Origin: an uncultured Prevotellaceae bacterium
Lineage (GTDB): Bacteria; Bacteroidota; Bacteroidia; Bacteroidales; Bacteroidaceae
Assembly (NCBI GenBank): GCA_902799905.1
Contig: CADCCB010000011.1
Span: 56,606-120,605 of the forward strand
DNA: 64,000 nt
Direction: 5' to 3'
Both the position numbers and the translations under genes were made by a program. The notes under the pieces are model-generated. The model saw only the letters and a program-made list of their open reading frames with translations. It ran no database searches and had not been told where the DNA came from. Numbering within the stretch: the first letter of the stretch is position 1; each line of letters opens with the position of its first letter. Below are positions 9,678 to 19,900 of this stretch, piece after piece.

Positions 9678-12600
9678 TTATTTCACGATCTTCTTCCCGT
9701 CTTGAATGTAGACACCTTTCGCGGGAGTGGCTTGTGAAGGATGGTCTATAGACATCCTACGCCCTGAGAGATCGTATATTGTGGCTGTGGTCTCTTGGCC
9801 CTTGGTTGTTGGCTGACTGATGCTGGTGAGGTCACCACAGTCGATGTCGAAGCCGTCAGTTGGGAAGGCATCCAACAGGGCCCGTGTCTCAGCAGGATGC
9901 AGTGGCAGTACGCTGCCGTGACGAGGTGTGAACATGCCCTGTGTAGCAGTTTGTGCCTGTAGGGTGTAGGTCTTCCAGTCTGTGGTGGTACAGAACTGAT
10001 AGTATCCTGCTGTGTAGCAGTCGTACATGACCACATAGGTGTTGGTGTCGATGAGGCGGAAGATGCCGCCACCCTCAACGCTCACGCCAGTCTGCTGGAT
10101 GGCACCGCCCAGTTCGCCCCATTGACTGGCAGTGGGCTGCCCCTCACGTGCAGTGAGATAAGGAGCAGTGACATGGCTGATGGATTGTATGCCTTCATTC
10201 TTGTAGATCATGTGGTAGAGTTGATCAGTTTCATCGAAAATGATGTCGGCATCGATGGTGGCACTGCCTCGATCAAAGAGATGTACGGGGTAATCCTCCA
10301 GATCGGTGAAGTCATCGTTGGCATAACAATAGAACACTTTGTCGTAGCGGCATGAGCCATCATCGCTGGTGAGCAGTGAGAAGTAAACCATATATTTACC
10401 CGTTTCGCGGTCATAGATAGTCTCTGGTGCCCAAACGCGGGTGACGCTACTCCATCCGTTGGGGAATCGGGTGGGGAAGTGTACAGTACTATGTGTCCAG
10501 TGGATGAGGTCGGTACTCTTCGACATGACGATGCCGCGGTTGCTGCTCCAGCCTAATGCACAGCGCATATCGGTGTTGACCATACGGAACACGCCGTCTT
10601 CACCTCTCAGGATATGGGGATCGCGTATACCCCCTGAGACGGTGAAGTCCCAGGAATTGATAATCCTCTGACCATTGTTGATAGGTGTGTAGTTGAAACC
10701 GTCGGTCGAGAGGGCATAGTAGAGATGCTCCTCATCATTGCTAGGGAAGTAGGCAAAAAGGTAGGCGTTGCAATTGTCGTGACGTTCTACGGGGATGCGG
10801 TAGGCATCCAGTTCGTTGTACTTCTCCTTGATACGTGTGATAGCCTCTGACACCTCTTGTGCTGTTGTCGCCTGACGGGCATCGCTGATGACGGCATTAG
10901 CCCCATCTCGTAATTCCTGTGTGAGAATGGTTTTGGTGTCGATGAGGTCTTGCAGTTTATCGATGAGTGTCAGGAGAATCGCCTTGTTGTTCTCGTCAGA
11001 CGAGCCAATCCATTTCAGTTGGAAATTGTCGACCGTAATCCAGTTAGCATCAGTATTCTGACAACCGAAACCAATGGCGAGTTCACCTGCCGAGGCTGTT
11101 GCCACGACAGCGTAGGTGTCGGTAACAGTGACAGGCGTCTTATTGTCACCAGCCATGAGCCAGACACCTGTGACTTCGCGATTCATGTTTTGGCGCTCGG
11201 CATGACAAGTGGCTGTCAGCAGGTAGTCGCCATCCTGTAGGCCTGTCACGGTTTGTGTAATCGATGCATCGGGCAGAGAATTATCTGTATTGACCCATTT
11301 TTCACAATAGTATTTGCCTGTTTTACGGGCATTGTTCTCATTGTTGTTTTGAACTTGCATGCCATTGTTGGTCCATCCGTAGTTCAGGTTATATTCGAAC
11401 GAAGGGTTGATAATATGCTGGGTGTAGTCGACTGGTTCCGTCACTTCTTCCAGGGTTGCTCCTCCCCAGATGAGCCATTGTCCCACATTACGCTGGTTGA
11501 TACCGAAAGCGATGGTCAGTTGTCCATTACTATCAGCACGTCCCGTTACAGTGTTCTGATAAAGCCCTTGGGCAAAACATTCGGCAGCCTCTTCCATCGT
11601 GTTGGGATAGGAATTGCCAGTACGACAGGCGGCCCATGGGGTGATGACTGTCATCTCATTGCCGCAACGCAGATAGGCATTGCTAAGCAGTATGCCCTCT
11701 TCGTCGGCACTGACACATAGTTCTTTGTGTCCAGCACGGAAAAAGGCGGGAATCGAGAAACGGTAGATGCCATTGGGCTTAAGTCCGCTGACGGTCTGAC
11801 TTAATTCGCCCATTTTTTCGTAAGCCTCGTTCAGTGAAACCCTGTTAGTGGGGCTGATATATTGCGGACTGCCATTGTTATAGAATGAGTGGAAAGTGCT
11901 AGTCCATCCGTTGACACCCTGTTGCATGGATGCATTATCGAGTCGGTCGGTCACATCTTTGCCAAGTCCGTATTGCGTCTCTTCCTGTAATGGATTGAGA
12001 CTGGCTATTGTTTGCTCGTATTCACTTGTAGAGACCAACTTGAACCGTGTGGCCTTCGATACATCAGCGGTAAAGTAGGCCCCTTCCGAAGTGTTATCGC
12101 ATGCAAAATAGGCGCCTGACAGGACACTTTCGAGATACACATAGTTGTCGTCGGAGTTGCGGAAGCGCCATTGACATTCGGTTCCTTTTTGGGGATCAAC
12201 ATCAGTATAGGGGTCATCCAGATTACCAAGTCTTTTCTCGAAGAGGTCGCGATAGCGTATGTTGTAGATGTCGCTGGTGGTATTGGTAATGGCAACGGGG
12301 ATACCCAGTTGTGATAAGGTGGCGCGTGTGCCCCAGTTGGAACCTCTTGAGAGATACAGGCCACTGGTGGCATCCTTTAGGTAGTAAGTGCCTTCCTGCG
12401 GCATGGCAGCCACATCATTGTTCTCACCTTCAGTGATATTCATCTCCACTATATTGAACGAATAGGCCGGAATAGTAAGCATGATATTGGTGCCATAGAC
12501 AGGAAGAGAAAACTCACGAGGCACGACATTGAACATGTTGTCGGTTGTGTTCTCAGCCTTGTCGCTGTTGGCCGTCATCTGTGTCAGCGTAACGTCTGAT

Positions 12601-14849
12601 GCCGAATAGCCGGTCGTTTTCAGTGTGACGGTATAGTCTTCGGCATTCGGGTTGACCAGTTTGACAATCAGTTTATTGTCATCGCGCGAAGCCGATGTGT
12701 AGACGCGTCGCTCTATGGGCAGGGAGATGTTGTGTATCAGTTCGTTATTGATATAGCATTTGACGGAATTACCACGTACCTCGATGCGCAGGTCGTAAGT
12801 CACGCCGTTAACCAGTGTACCACTTTTCTTGTCATACTGTGTTTTGGTATCATTAGTACATACCTCGATGGCATGGCTTGTATTGCCCCAACCGCCCAGG
12901 TTCCACCAACAGTAGTTGTTGGCATCCTGGTAGCCAAAAGCAATGAGAAATCCCTCGTTGCCTCCAGTCTTTGTTGCTTTCACCTGAATGTCGTAGTTGT
13001 CGCCAAGATCAACGCCACTGTTTAGGTATAGTTTTCCCTCCATGGTGGTGCTTGATTGTATGAGTGTGCCGGCTTGTTCGCTGAAAGTTCCTGAGAGGTC
13101 AGTCCATGGGTCGGTACCGTCGAATGGTGCGGTATAGGCCACAGTCCCGTTCTTGATAATCTTGAAGTCGGTGAATTCTGCTGAAGTATCCCATGTAGAG
13201 AGTCCGGCATGGGTGGTGCCCTGGTATGTGTTGTTGCCCGTCTCGCTCCATGTGATGTTGCGTGTTCCCAGTTTCTGCGACATGAGTTTCTGCACATAGT
13301 ATGACGGAGTGCCGTAACTATAGGTGGCGTCGAAACGTATCATATCAGGCTTCCATTTTTGGTCGTTCTCATTGACGAAGATAGGTGCATAGGAAGCCAT
13401 AGTGACGATGTCACTGTTGCGCTCCATGCCCTGCATATAGACGGCCTCGCCCAATGCGGCGGCTAGGTTGCCCGTGGTGCCAAAGTCCTGTGTCACTGCA
13501 TATTCGCCAGGATAGATCTTGGGGCCAGAGCGGTCGTAGGTGTCATATTTCTCATAGTTCTTCACGAACCATGAGGGCGACCGGTAGTAGTGTTCGTCGA
13601 GTGCATCTACGGGATAATTGTTGCGCCACGAGGGATTGTCGGTACTCCATGCCTCCACGTTACCAATGCATACGATGTCAGGATAAGCGGCCTTAATGGC
13701 CTGGTAGAACTTGTAGTAACGTTCGGCATACTGGTAACTCTGGTCGCTATTATTGTAGTCTCTGTAGTTGTAATTCTCATTACCTATTTCAATGTATTTC
13801 AATCCGAAGGGCTTGGGATGTCCGTTTTGGGCACGTATGGCACCCCAGATGGTGGTAGTGGCTCCATTGGCATACTCAATGGCATCAAGTGCCTCCTGAA
13901 TGAATTCGTCCAGGTCGTCGATGTCCTGATACCATCCATGTCCCAGACCGACGTTCACCACGAAGAGTGGTACCGCTCCGAGGTCTTCGCTCAGTTGCAG
14001 CATCTCATGGAAGCCGAAGGCATCTGAACTGCGGTAGTTCCAGTTGATGTTCCAGTGGCCGGGGCGCTCCTCAATGGGACCTATGGTCTTTTTCCATTCG
14101 AAACGGTTACGCTCGCCGTCGCGAAACTCCCCTTCAATATAGCATCCACCAGGGAAGCGCATGAAGCGCGGCTTCAGGTCCTCCAGCATCTGAGCCAGAT
14201 CGCGCCGGCAGCCATGTCCCTTGTAAGTTTCGGCAGGCATCAGGCTTACCACGTCGAGGTCGAATTCCTTAGTAGACGAAGAGACGAGTCTGAGACGTGC
14301 CTTCCCCGTCAGTCCGTTGGCATCTGGGATGGTAAGTGTGAACTTTGTCCACATGTTCGTCAGGCTGATGTACTTGTTTGCCTGGAGAAGCATGTTGCCG
14401 TCCATATCAATCAGTTGTGCCTGAAAGGATGTGGAGAATGGCACGTCAGTCCTAGCAAAGAAGGTAAGCGTGTACGACGGCTGACCATCTAGACGCATGC
14501 CCCAATAGCCCTCGTTCACCAGTTTTGCACCGCTGGTTGCTGGCTTGACATGCAGATAGTACTTCTGGGCCACGTTCATCGGATTCGTAGACAATAGTGA
14601 CAACTGGGTGTTGTTCTCTACATACCAGTACTCTGGATTTGATGCGTTGTCCTCGAACGAGCGGTTTCTCACCATCTCGCTCCACAAACCACCGTCGGCC
14701 GCATGATTTATCTCCTCGAAGAATATTCCGTAAAGCGACTTTGATATGGTCGTTCCGTATTTGTCGGGCTGCAGTGTGAGATGTACCTGGCCCATCATAC
14801 AAATAACAGTTCCAAACAGGCAAAGTGTAGATAAAAGTAATTTCTTCAT
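9678..14849 (-). CDS. Multidomain GH51 alpha-L-arabinofuranosidase with GH43-like C-terminal domain, secreted
   Basis: 1,723 residues. A signal peptide (1-20) precedes a GH51 module: acid/base Glu E358 in EIGNENYNYRDY and nucleophile E449 in YPGEYAV, followed by the C-terminal beta-sandwich of the module, into which a LamG-like segment (about 540-690) is inserted. Beta-rich carbohydrate-binding-like regions occupy about 800-1280, a helical linker (DKLQDLIDTK...) about 1290-1345, and a five-blade GH43-like domain about 1355-1640 (IRDPHILRGEDG near 1410, ETIYDRETGKYMVYFS). The last residues (GVYIQDGKKIVK) look like a type IX secretion tail. It would release arabinose from pectin or arabinoxylan side chains, complementing the pectinase at 3238. 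GH43 activity is inferred only. A TATCTTTG -7 element lies at 14894-14887. Confidence 0.88.
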   Translation of the reverse strand: MKKLLLSTLCLFGTVICMMGQVHLTLQPDKYGTTISKSLYGIFFEEINHAADGGLWSEMVRNRSFEDNASNPEYWYVENNTQLSLLSTNPMNVAQKYYLHVKPATSGAKLVNEGYWGMRLDGQPSYTLTFFARTDVPFSTSFQAQLIDMDGNMLLQANKYISLTNMWTKFTLTIPDANGLTGKARLRLVSSSTKEFDLDVVSLMPAETYKGHGCRRDLAQMLEDLKPRFMRFPGGCYIEGEFRDGERNRFEWKKTIGPIEERPGHWNINWNYRSSDAFGFHEMLQLSEDLGAVPLFVVNVGLGHGWYQDIDDLDEFIQEALDAIEYANGATTTIWGAIRAQNGHPKPFGLKYIEIGNENYNYRDYNNSDQSYQYAERYYKFYQAIKAAYPDIVCIGNVEAWSTDNPSWRNNYPVDALDEHYYRSPSWFVKNYEKYDTYDRSGPKIYPGEYAVTQDFGTTGNLAAALGEAVYMQGMERNSDIVTMASYAPIFVNENDQKWKPDMIRFDATYSYGTPSYYVQKLMSQKLGTRNITWSETGNNTYQGTTHAGLSTWDTSAEFTDFKIIKNGTVAYTAPFDGTDPWTDLSGTFSEQAGTLIQSSTTMEGKLYLNSGVDLGDNYDIQVKATKTGGNEGFLIAFGYQDANNYCWWNLGGWGNTSHAIEVCTNDTKTQYDKKSGTLVNGVTYDLRIEVRGNSVKCYINNELIHNISLPIERRVYTSASRDDNKLIVKLVNPNAEDYTVTLKTTGYSASDVTLTQMTANSDKAENTTDNMFNVVPREFSLPVYGTNIMLTIPAYSFNIVEMNITEGENNDVAAMPQEGTYYLKDATSGLYLSRGSNWGTRATLSQLGIPVAITNTTSDIYNIRYRDLFEKRLGNLDDPYTDVDPQKGTECQWRFRNSDDNYVYLESVLSGAYFACDNTSEGAYFTADVSKATRFKLVSTSEYEQTIASLNPLQEETQYGLGKDVTDRLDNASMQQGVNGWTSTFHSFYNNGSPQYISPTNRVSLNEAYEKMGELSQTVSGLKPNGIYRFSIPAFFRAGHKELCVSADEEGILLSNAYLRCGNEMTVITPWAACRTGNSYPNTMEEAAECFAQGLYQNTVTGRADSNGQLTIAFGINQRNVGQWLIWGGATLEEVTEPVDYTQHIINPSFEYNLNYGWTNNGMQVQNNNENNARKTGKYYCEKWVNTDNSLPDASITQTVTGLQDGDYLLTATCHAERQNMNREVTGVWLMAGDNKTPVTVTDTYAVVATASAGELAIGFGCQNTDANWITVDNFQLKWIGSSDENNKAILLTLIDKLQDLIDTKTILTQELRDGANAVISDARQATTAQEVSEAITRIKEKYNELDAYRIPVERHDNCNAYLFAYFPSNDEEHLYYALSTDGFNYTPINNGQRIINSWDFTVSGGIRDPHILRGEDGVFRMVNTDMRCALGWSSNRGIVMSKSTDLIHWTHSTVHFPTRFPNGWSSVTRVWAPETIYDRETGKYMVYFSLLTSDDGSCRYDKVFYCYANDDFTDLEDYPVHLFDRGSATIDADIIFDETDQLYHMIYKNEGIQSISHVTAPYLTAREGQPTASQWGELGGAIQQTGVSVEGGGIFRLIDTNTYVVMYDCYTAGYYQFCTTTDWKTYTLQAQTATQGMFTPRHGSVLPLHPAETRALLDAFPTDGFDIDCGDLTSISQPTTKGQETTATIYDLSGRRMSIDHPSQATPAKGVYIQDGKKIVK

Positions 14850-14886
14850 CGCTTCTCAGTTTTTGGGATAGTATAAATATATGGGG

Positions 14887-14894
14887 CAAAGATA
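14887..14894 (-). promoter_or_regulatory. -7 element for the GH51-GH43 gene
   Basis: TATCTTTG on the minus strand fits TAnnTTTG and lies 37 bp before the start at 14849. No good TTTG is seen at the -33 position. Confidence 0.4.
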
Positions 14895-14936
14895 AGCATT
14901 TCTTCTGAGAAATCCTCTTCTTTTAGATTTTTTTTG

Positions 14937-14944
14937 TACTTTTG
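14937..14944 (+). promoter_or_regulatory. -7 element for the helicase gene at 14954
   Basis: TACTTTTG ends only 9 bp before the ATG at 14954, which would give a nearly leaderless mRNA. The possible TTG start at 14942 lies inside this element and was therefore rejected. Confidence 0.5.
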
Positions 14945-14953
14945 CAGGGTGAT

Positions 14954-16888
14954 ATGCCACTCATGATGACAAAGAAGGAAGAGCAGACAGGAGTACCCAT
15001 ACTGGAACTACAGCGACAGCGCATGTTGCTGCAGATGGAGTATGAGGAGGAGAAGAAGGCCTTCATGCAGCAAAAGGAGGCTATCGGCATCAGGCGGCTG
15101 GTCAGCCGTGGTGATGCCTGGTTGCCTGTGCGCATCGGTCGCTCCTACTATAACTCCCTGAACCAACTCTGTGTGGAGGTGTTCCGTACTTCGACAGACG
15201 AGGATACCGACCATAACTTCGAGTTCGGACGGCCAGTACTCTTTTTTAAGATCGCTGCCAACGCCATTGGCTCCCCTTCATCGCAGGGAGGAGGTGGTAT
15301 CACGTCTTTTTTCGGTGGAACGGTGAGTTTTGTCGATGGTGACCGCATGGTGGTCAGTGTGCCTGACTCGGCACCGCTGGCCGACCTACAGGTAAGCGAC
15401 GGGCAGATAGGCGTGCAACTCTTCTTCGACGAGACATCCTACCGTCTGATGTTCGAGGCCCTGGAGCGCACCATGCGTGCCAAGGGACGGCTGGGCTACC
15501 TGCGTGACCTCTTTTATTCTAATATGCGGGCCGAAACCTTTTCTTTCCCAGACATGGGCTTCCCCTATCTGAACAAGACCCAGGAGCATGCCGTCAACGA
15601 GGTGCTGCGTGCCAAAGATGTAGCCGTTGTGCATGGTCCTCCAGGCACGGGTAAGACGACAACGCTGGTGGAGGCCATCTACGAGACGCTGCGCCGTGAA
15701 AGTCAGGTGCTGGTGTGTGCCCAGAGCAATATGGCCGTAGACTGGATATCAGAGAAACTGGTGGACCGCGGACTGAACGTACTACGTATAGGCAACCCTA
15801 CCCGTGTGGATGACAAGATGCTGAGTTTCACCTATGAGCGTCGCTTCGAGGCTCACCCAGACTATCCCCAGTTGTGGGCCATCCGCAAGGCTATCCGTGA
15901 ACTGCGCAGTCAGCGGAAGCGTAGTGACCAGTGGCATCAGAAGATGGATCGTTTGAAGAGCCGTGCCACGGAACTGGAGATCCGCATCAATGCCGAACTC
16001 TTTGGTGAGGCCCGTGTCATCGCCTGTACGCTGGTGGGAAGTGCCAACCGGTTGCTCGACGGCATGAAGTTCGGCACGCTGTTCATCGATGAGGCTGCCC
16101 AGGCCTTGGAGGCTGCCTGTTGGATCCCCATCCGAAGGGCGGGGCGTGTCATCTTTGCCGGCGATCACTGCCAACTGCCGCCTACGGTGAAATGCTACGA
16201 GGCGCTGAAGGGCGGACTGGGTCGCACGCTGATGGAACGTATAGCCAGTGGCAAGCCAGAGGTGGTGACGCTGTTGCGTGTCCAATATCGTATGCATGAG
16301 GATATCATGCGCTTCTCCAGCGACTGGTTCTACCACAACCAGATGATGGCGGCACCAGAGGTGAAGAACCGCAGCATTCTGGACCTCGACCTGCCCATCA
16401 CGTGGATAGACACTGCCGAATACGAGGGTAAGGAGGAGTTCATTGGTGAGTCGTTCGGCCGTATCAATAAGACGGAGGCCCTGCTGACGCTACTCTCGCT
16501 GCAGGCCTACTTCGAACTGATTGGTAAGGAGCGCATTCTGGCTGAACGGGTCGACGTGGGTATCATCTCTCCCTACAGGGCCCAGGTGCAATACCTGCGC
16601 TCTCAGATTCGCAAACGGGAGTTCTTCAAGCCTTTCCGCCACAGCATCAGCGTGAATACCGTCGATGGTTTCCAGGGACAGGAGCGCGATGTGATTGTCA
16701 TCTCGCTGGTGCGTTCTAACGATGAGGGGCAGATAGGTTTCCTGCGTGACTTGCGTCGCATGAACGTGGCTATCACCCGTGCCCGCATGAAACTGATTAT
16801 CTTGGGTGACCGTCCTACGCTGACCCGCCATCCGTTCTACAAGAAACTGTGGGAATATGTGGAGGGGTTGAGAGTTCATAATTCATAG
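14954..16888 (+). CDS. SF1 helicase, UPF1/IGHMBP2-like (DNA2/NAM7 type)
   Basis: 644 residues from ATG 14954 (14966 is also possible). The N-terminal ~200 residues contain a coiled helical segment (LQMEYEEEKKAFMQQKE) and a beta-barrel-like region as in IGHMBP2. All SF1B motifs are present: Walker A GPPGTGKT at 228-235, DEAAQALEA (motif II), GDHCQLPPT (motif III), LRVQYRMHEDIM (motif IV region), VDGFQGQERDVI (motif V) and NVAITRARMKLI (motif VI). These proteins translocate 5'-3' on nucleic acid. It is followed after 30 bp by a second, larger SF1 helicase, probably in one transcript. The cellular role in Bacteroidota is not established. Confidence 0.9.
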   Translation: MPLMMTKKEEQTGVPILELQRQRMLLQMEYEEEKKAFMQQKEAIGIRRLVSRGDAWLPVRIGRSYYNSLNQLCVEVFRTSTDEDTDHNFEFGRPVLFFKIAANAIGSPSSQGGGGITSFFGGTVSFVDGDRMVVSVPDSAPLADLQVSDGQIGVQLFFDETSYRLMFEALERTMRAKGRLGYLRDLFYSNMRAETFSFPDMGFPYLNKTQEHAVNEVLRAKDVAVVHGPPGTGKTTTLVEAIYETLRRESQVLVCAQSNMAVDWISEKLVDRGLNVLRIGNPTRVDDKMLSFTYERRFEAHPDYPQLWAIRKAIRELRSQRKRSDQWHQKMDRLKSRATELEIRINAELFGEARVIACTLVGSANRLLDGMKFGTLFIDEAAQALEAACWIPIRRAGRVIFAGDHCQLPPTVKCYEALKGGLGRTLMERIASGKPEVVTLLRVQYRMHEDIMRFSSDWFYHNQMMAAPEVKNRSILDLDLPITWIDTAEYEGKEEFIGESFGRINKTEALLTLLSLQAYFELIGKERILAERVDVGIISPYRAQVQYLRSQIRKREFFKPFRHSISVNTVDGFQGQERDVIVISLVRSNDEGQIGFLRDLRRMNVAITRARMKLIILGDRPTLTRHPFYKKLWEYVEGLRVHNS

Positions 16889-16917
16889 TTGAGAGTTTAG
16901 AGTTTAGTGTTGAGAGT
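16871..16917. repeat. Degenerate short repeats between the two helicase genes
   Basis: The 30-bp gap and its edges consist of repeated variants of GTTGAGAG and GAGTTTAG. The same style of sequence, in the opposite sense (TTCAATCTTCAA...), occurs inside the next gene at 17838-17870. Confidence 0.55.
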
Positions 16918-16918
16918 T

Positions 16919-19900
16919 ATGGATGCAGGCGAATTGTTCGGTATATGCGAGGAACTGGCGCGGACGGCACCGTCGGTGGCCGCCACGCGGCAGATGCACG
17001 AGGTGATAGCGCTGTGTGCCGCTGAAGGTTGCAGACAGCATCGTGGCACCTTCGGCAACCTGTTTTCGCAGGTGGACTTCCTTTGCAAGCAACTGGGATT
17101 GAAGGCAGGCCAGAAACGGGCCATACAGACGGCCCGCCGTCACTCGAACACCGGTAGGGCGATGGAAGCCGCCGACTGGCTCTACGACTTGCGGGCCGTC
17201 ACGCTGCTGATCTCGGCAGTATTTCATGCCGACGTGCCTGGCACTCTGCTGCAGCGGCTACCTGTCAACCTGAAACCGCAGGCGAAGGGCCTCACCATCA
17301 ACCGTGGATATTTGCGCTGTATCGTGCGCTCTTTCGATGAAGAGACGATACAGGCCGATACCGAAGAAGGAACCGTCATCATCGACTACGGCAATACTGA
17401 CGAGGGGCGCGATTTCGGCTATCTGCGCAAACTATTGCGCGAAGGGATGCAACTCAACCTGCTTGACTGCAATCTCGATGCTCCGTCTGGGACGCAAGAA
17501 TCCCGTGTCGTGCCTGGGCTGATAGTTGTAGAGCCTGACTTCCTGATCGATGTCTCGTCGCTGGCGACTTGCTTCACGGCCTATGGGCACCACCCGCTGT
17601 TGTACACGGTGAACCGCTTGAAAGCAAGGGCCAACACGCAGGCCATCTTATTGGGTAACTTCGCAGGAGCGGCACTCGACGATGTCATCAACAACCCTCA
17701 GGTGACTACGGCCCACACCCTGCGCCGCTCGTTTCGCGAACAGGCCCTTAACTTCTGTGCCTGCGAGGACTTCAACCCTCAGGTCTTCAAAAAGGATGCT
17801 GAGCGTCAGATGGGTAATATCCGCGAAGCCATCGAAACATTCAATCTTCAATCTTCAACATTCAATTCAAAAACCCTCCTCGAACCTTCGTTTGTATGCG
17901 AACGGCTGGGTCTGCAAGGCCGAGTTGACCTGATGACTGCCGACATGCGCCTGCTGGTGGAGCAGAAGTCGGGTAAGAACATGAAGATAGAGTACCAGAG
18001 CCACGACCCGCATGGGGTGCAGCGCGAGGACCACTATGTGCAGTTGTTGCTCTACTATGGCATCCTTCGCTATAATTTCAACAAGCGTGACACACAGGTG
18101 GACACCCGTCTGCTTTACTCGCGTTATGAGGTGGAGCGCGGGCTGGTCAGTGTCAACTACTATCGCACGCTTTTCCGCGAAGCCATCAAACTGCGCAACC
18201 AGATTGTGGCTATCGACCTGCTCATTGCCCGTGAAGGTTTTGGAAGGATACTGCCTCTGCTCAATGCTGATGTTATATATAAAGATGTGGCCCGCGATGA
18301 CTTTTTCCATCGTTATATCCTGCCAGACATCCAGTATCTCACTGCTCAACTCTCCGCTCTCAACCCGTTGGAGCGTGCCTATTATGAGCGGATGATGACC
18401 TTCGTCTATCGTGAGCAGCGAGCCGCCAAACTGGGCACCAGCGAGATGACGCTGCACCACAGCGGGGGCTGCACCTCGGCCCTCTGGCTGATGCCACTTG
18501 ATGAGAAGGTGGAGCAGGGCATCATCATGCCACAACTGCACATCGCCGATCGTCGCCGGTCGTCAGACGATGCCGGTTATGACATCATCACCCTTCACCC
18601 ATCTTGCGTCCCTTCTTGCGTCCCTACGGTAGCAAGCGACCAGAGGTCGAGCGCACCCTTCACCACCACCAACTTCCGTCGTGGTGATATGGTTTATCTC
18701 TACCAGTACAAGGATACACCCGATGTGTGCGATAGCATTCTCTATAAGGGAACATTGCAAGAGATGGGAGCCGACGGGCTGACGGTGAGGTTGAACGATG
18801 GTCAGCAGAACTCTGATGTCTTCGAGCCCTCGGATGAGAAGTTGTGGGCAGTGGAGCATGGCGGCAGTGATGTATCGACGAACGGTCAGATTAAGGGACT
18901 GCACCAGTTCATCCAGGCTCCGCAGGAGCGTAAGGATCTGCTGCTGGGACAACGGCAACCACAGGCAGATACCAGTCTCACACTCTCCCGTTCGTATAAT
19001 GCCCATTATGATGACATCCTGTTGCGTGTAAAACAGAGCCGTGACTACTTCCTGCTTGTAGGCCCGCCAGGAACAGGCAAAACCTCGATGGCCCTCCGTT
19101 TCATGATTGAAGAGGAACCTGGCACCATTCTCCTGATGGCCTATACCAACCGTGCCGTTGATGAGATATGTGCGATGCTCTGCGATGCCGGACGGGATTT
19201 TTTGCGAGTGGGCAACGAGGCATCCTGTGACCCTCGCTTCAAGAACCACCTGCTGGAGTCGCGACTGAAGGAGACGTCACAGTTGCAGACCATCCGCTCG
19301 CTCATCGAACAGATGCCCATCATCGTCAGTACCACGTCGATGCTCCAGGCGCGTCCCTTCATCTTCCAAATCAAGCATTTCTCGCTGGCCATTGTCGACG
19401 AGGCCTCTCAGATACTGGAGCCAGCACTCATCGGACTGCTTAGCAACTCTCAGATAGACCGCTTCGTGCTTATTGGCGACCATAAGCAACTGCCTGCCGT
19501 GGTGCAGCAGAATGATGACGATGCCCGAGTGGACGATCCACTGCTACAAGCCATCGGCATCAGCGACTGCCGACAGTCATTGTTCCAGCGCCTCTACAAC
19601 TGGGAGATGCATCAAGGTCGCATGCAGTTCATTGGAACCCTTGACCATCAGGGGCGCATGCATCCCGATGTGGCTCTGTTTGCCAATAAGCACTTCTATG
19701 AATCGAAACTACAGATAGTACCTCGTGACCACCAGTTGGAGACACGCCTGCACTACGACACTCCTTCGGCCGATACCCTCGACAGTCTGCTGCAAAGTCA
19801 TCGCATGCTCTTCCTGCCTGTCGTCTCGCGGCCGTCGTCATCCGTCAAGAGCAACCCTGATGAGGCCCGTCTGGTAGCCGATATCGTCAGGCGTATCCAG

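Noticed and set aside
14942-14953. TTG start extending the helicase, and similar TTG/GTG starts at 21921, 39228 and 47369
   Set aside because: Those at 14942 and 47369 lie within -7 promoter elements, 21921 and 39228 add only one or two codons, and an ATG follows immediately in every case.
18603-18626. CTTGCGTCCC tandem as a CRISPR or regulatory array
   Set aside because: Only two 12-bp units, fully inside the coding frame of the Dna2-like gene.
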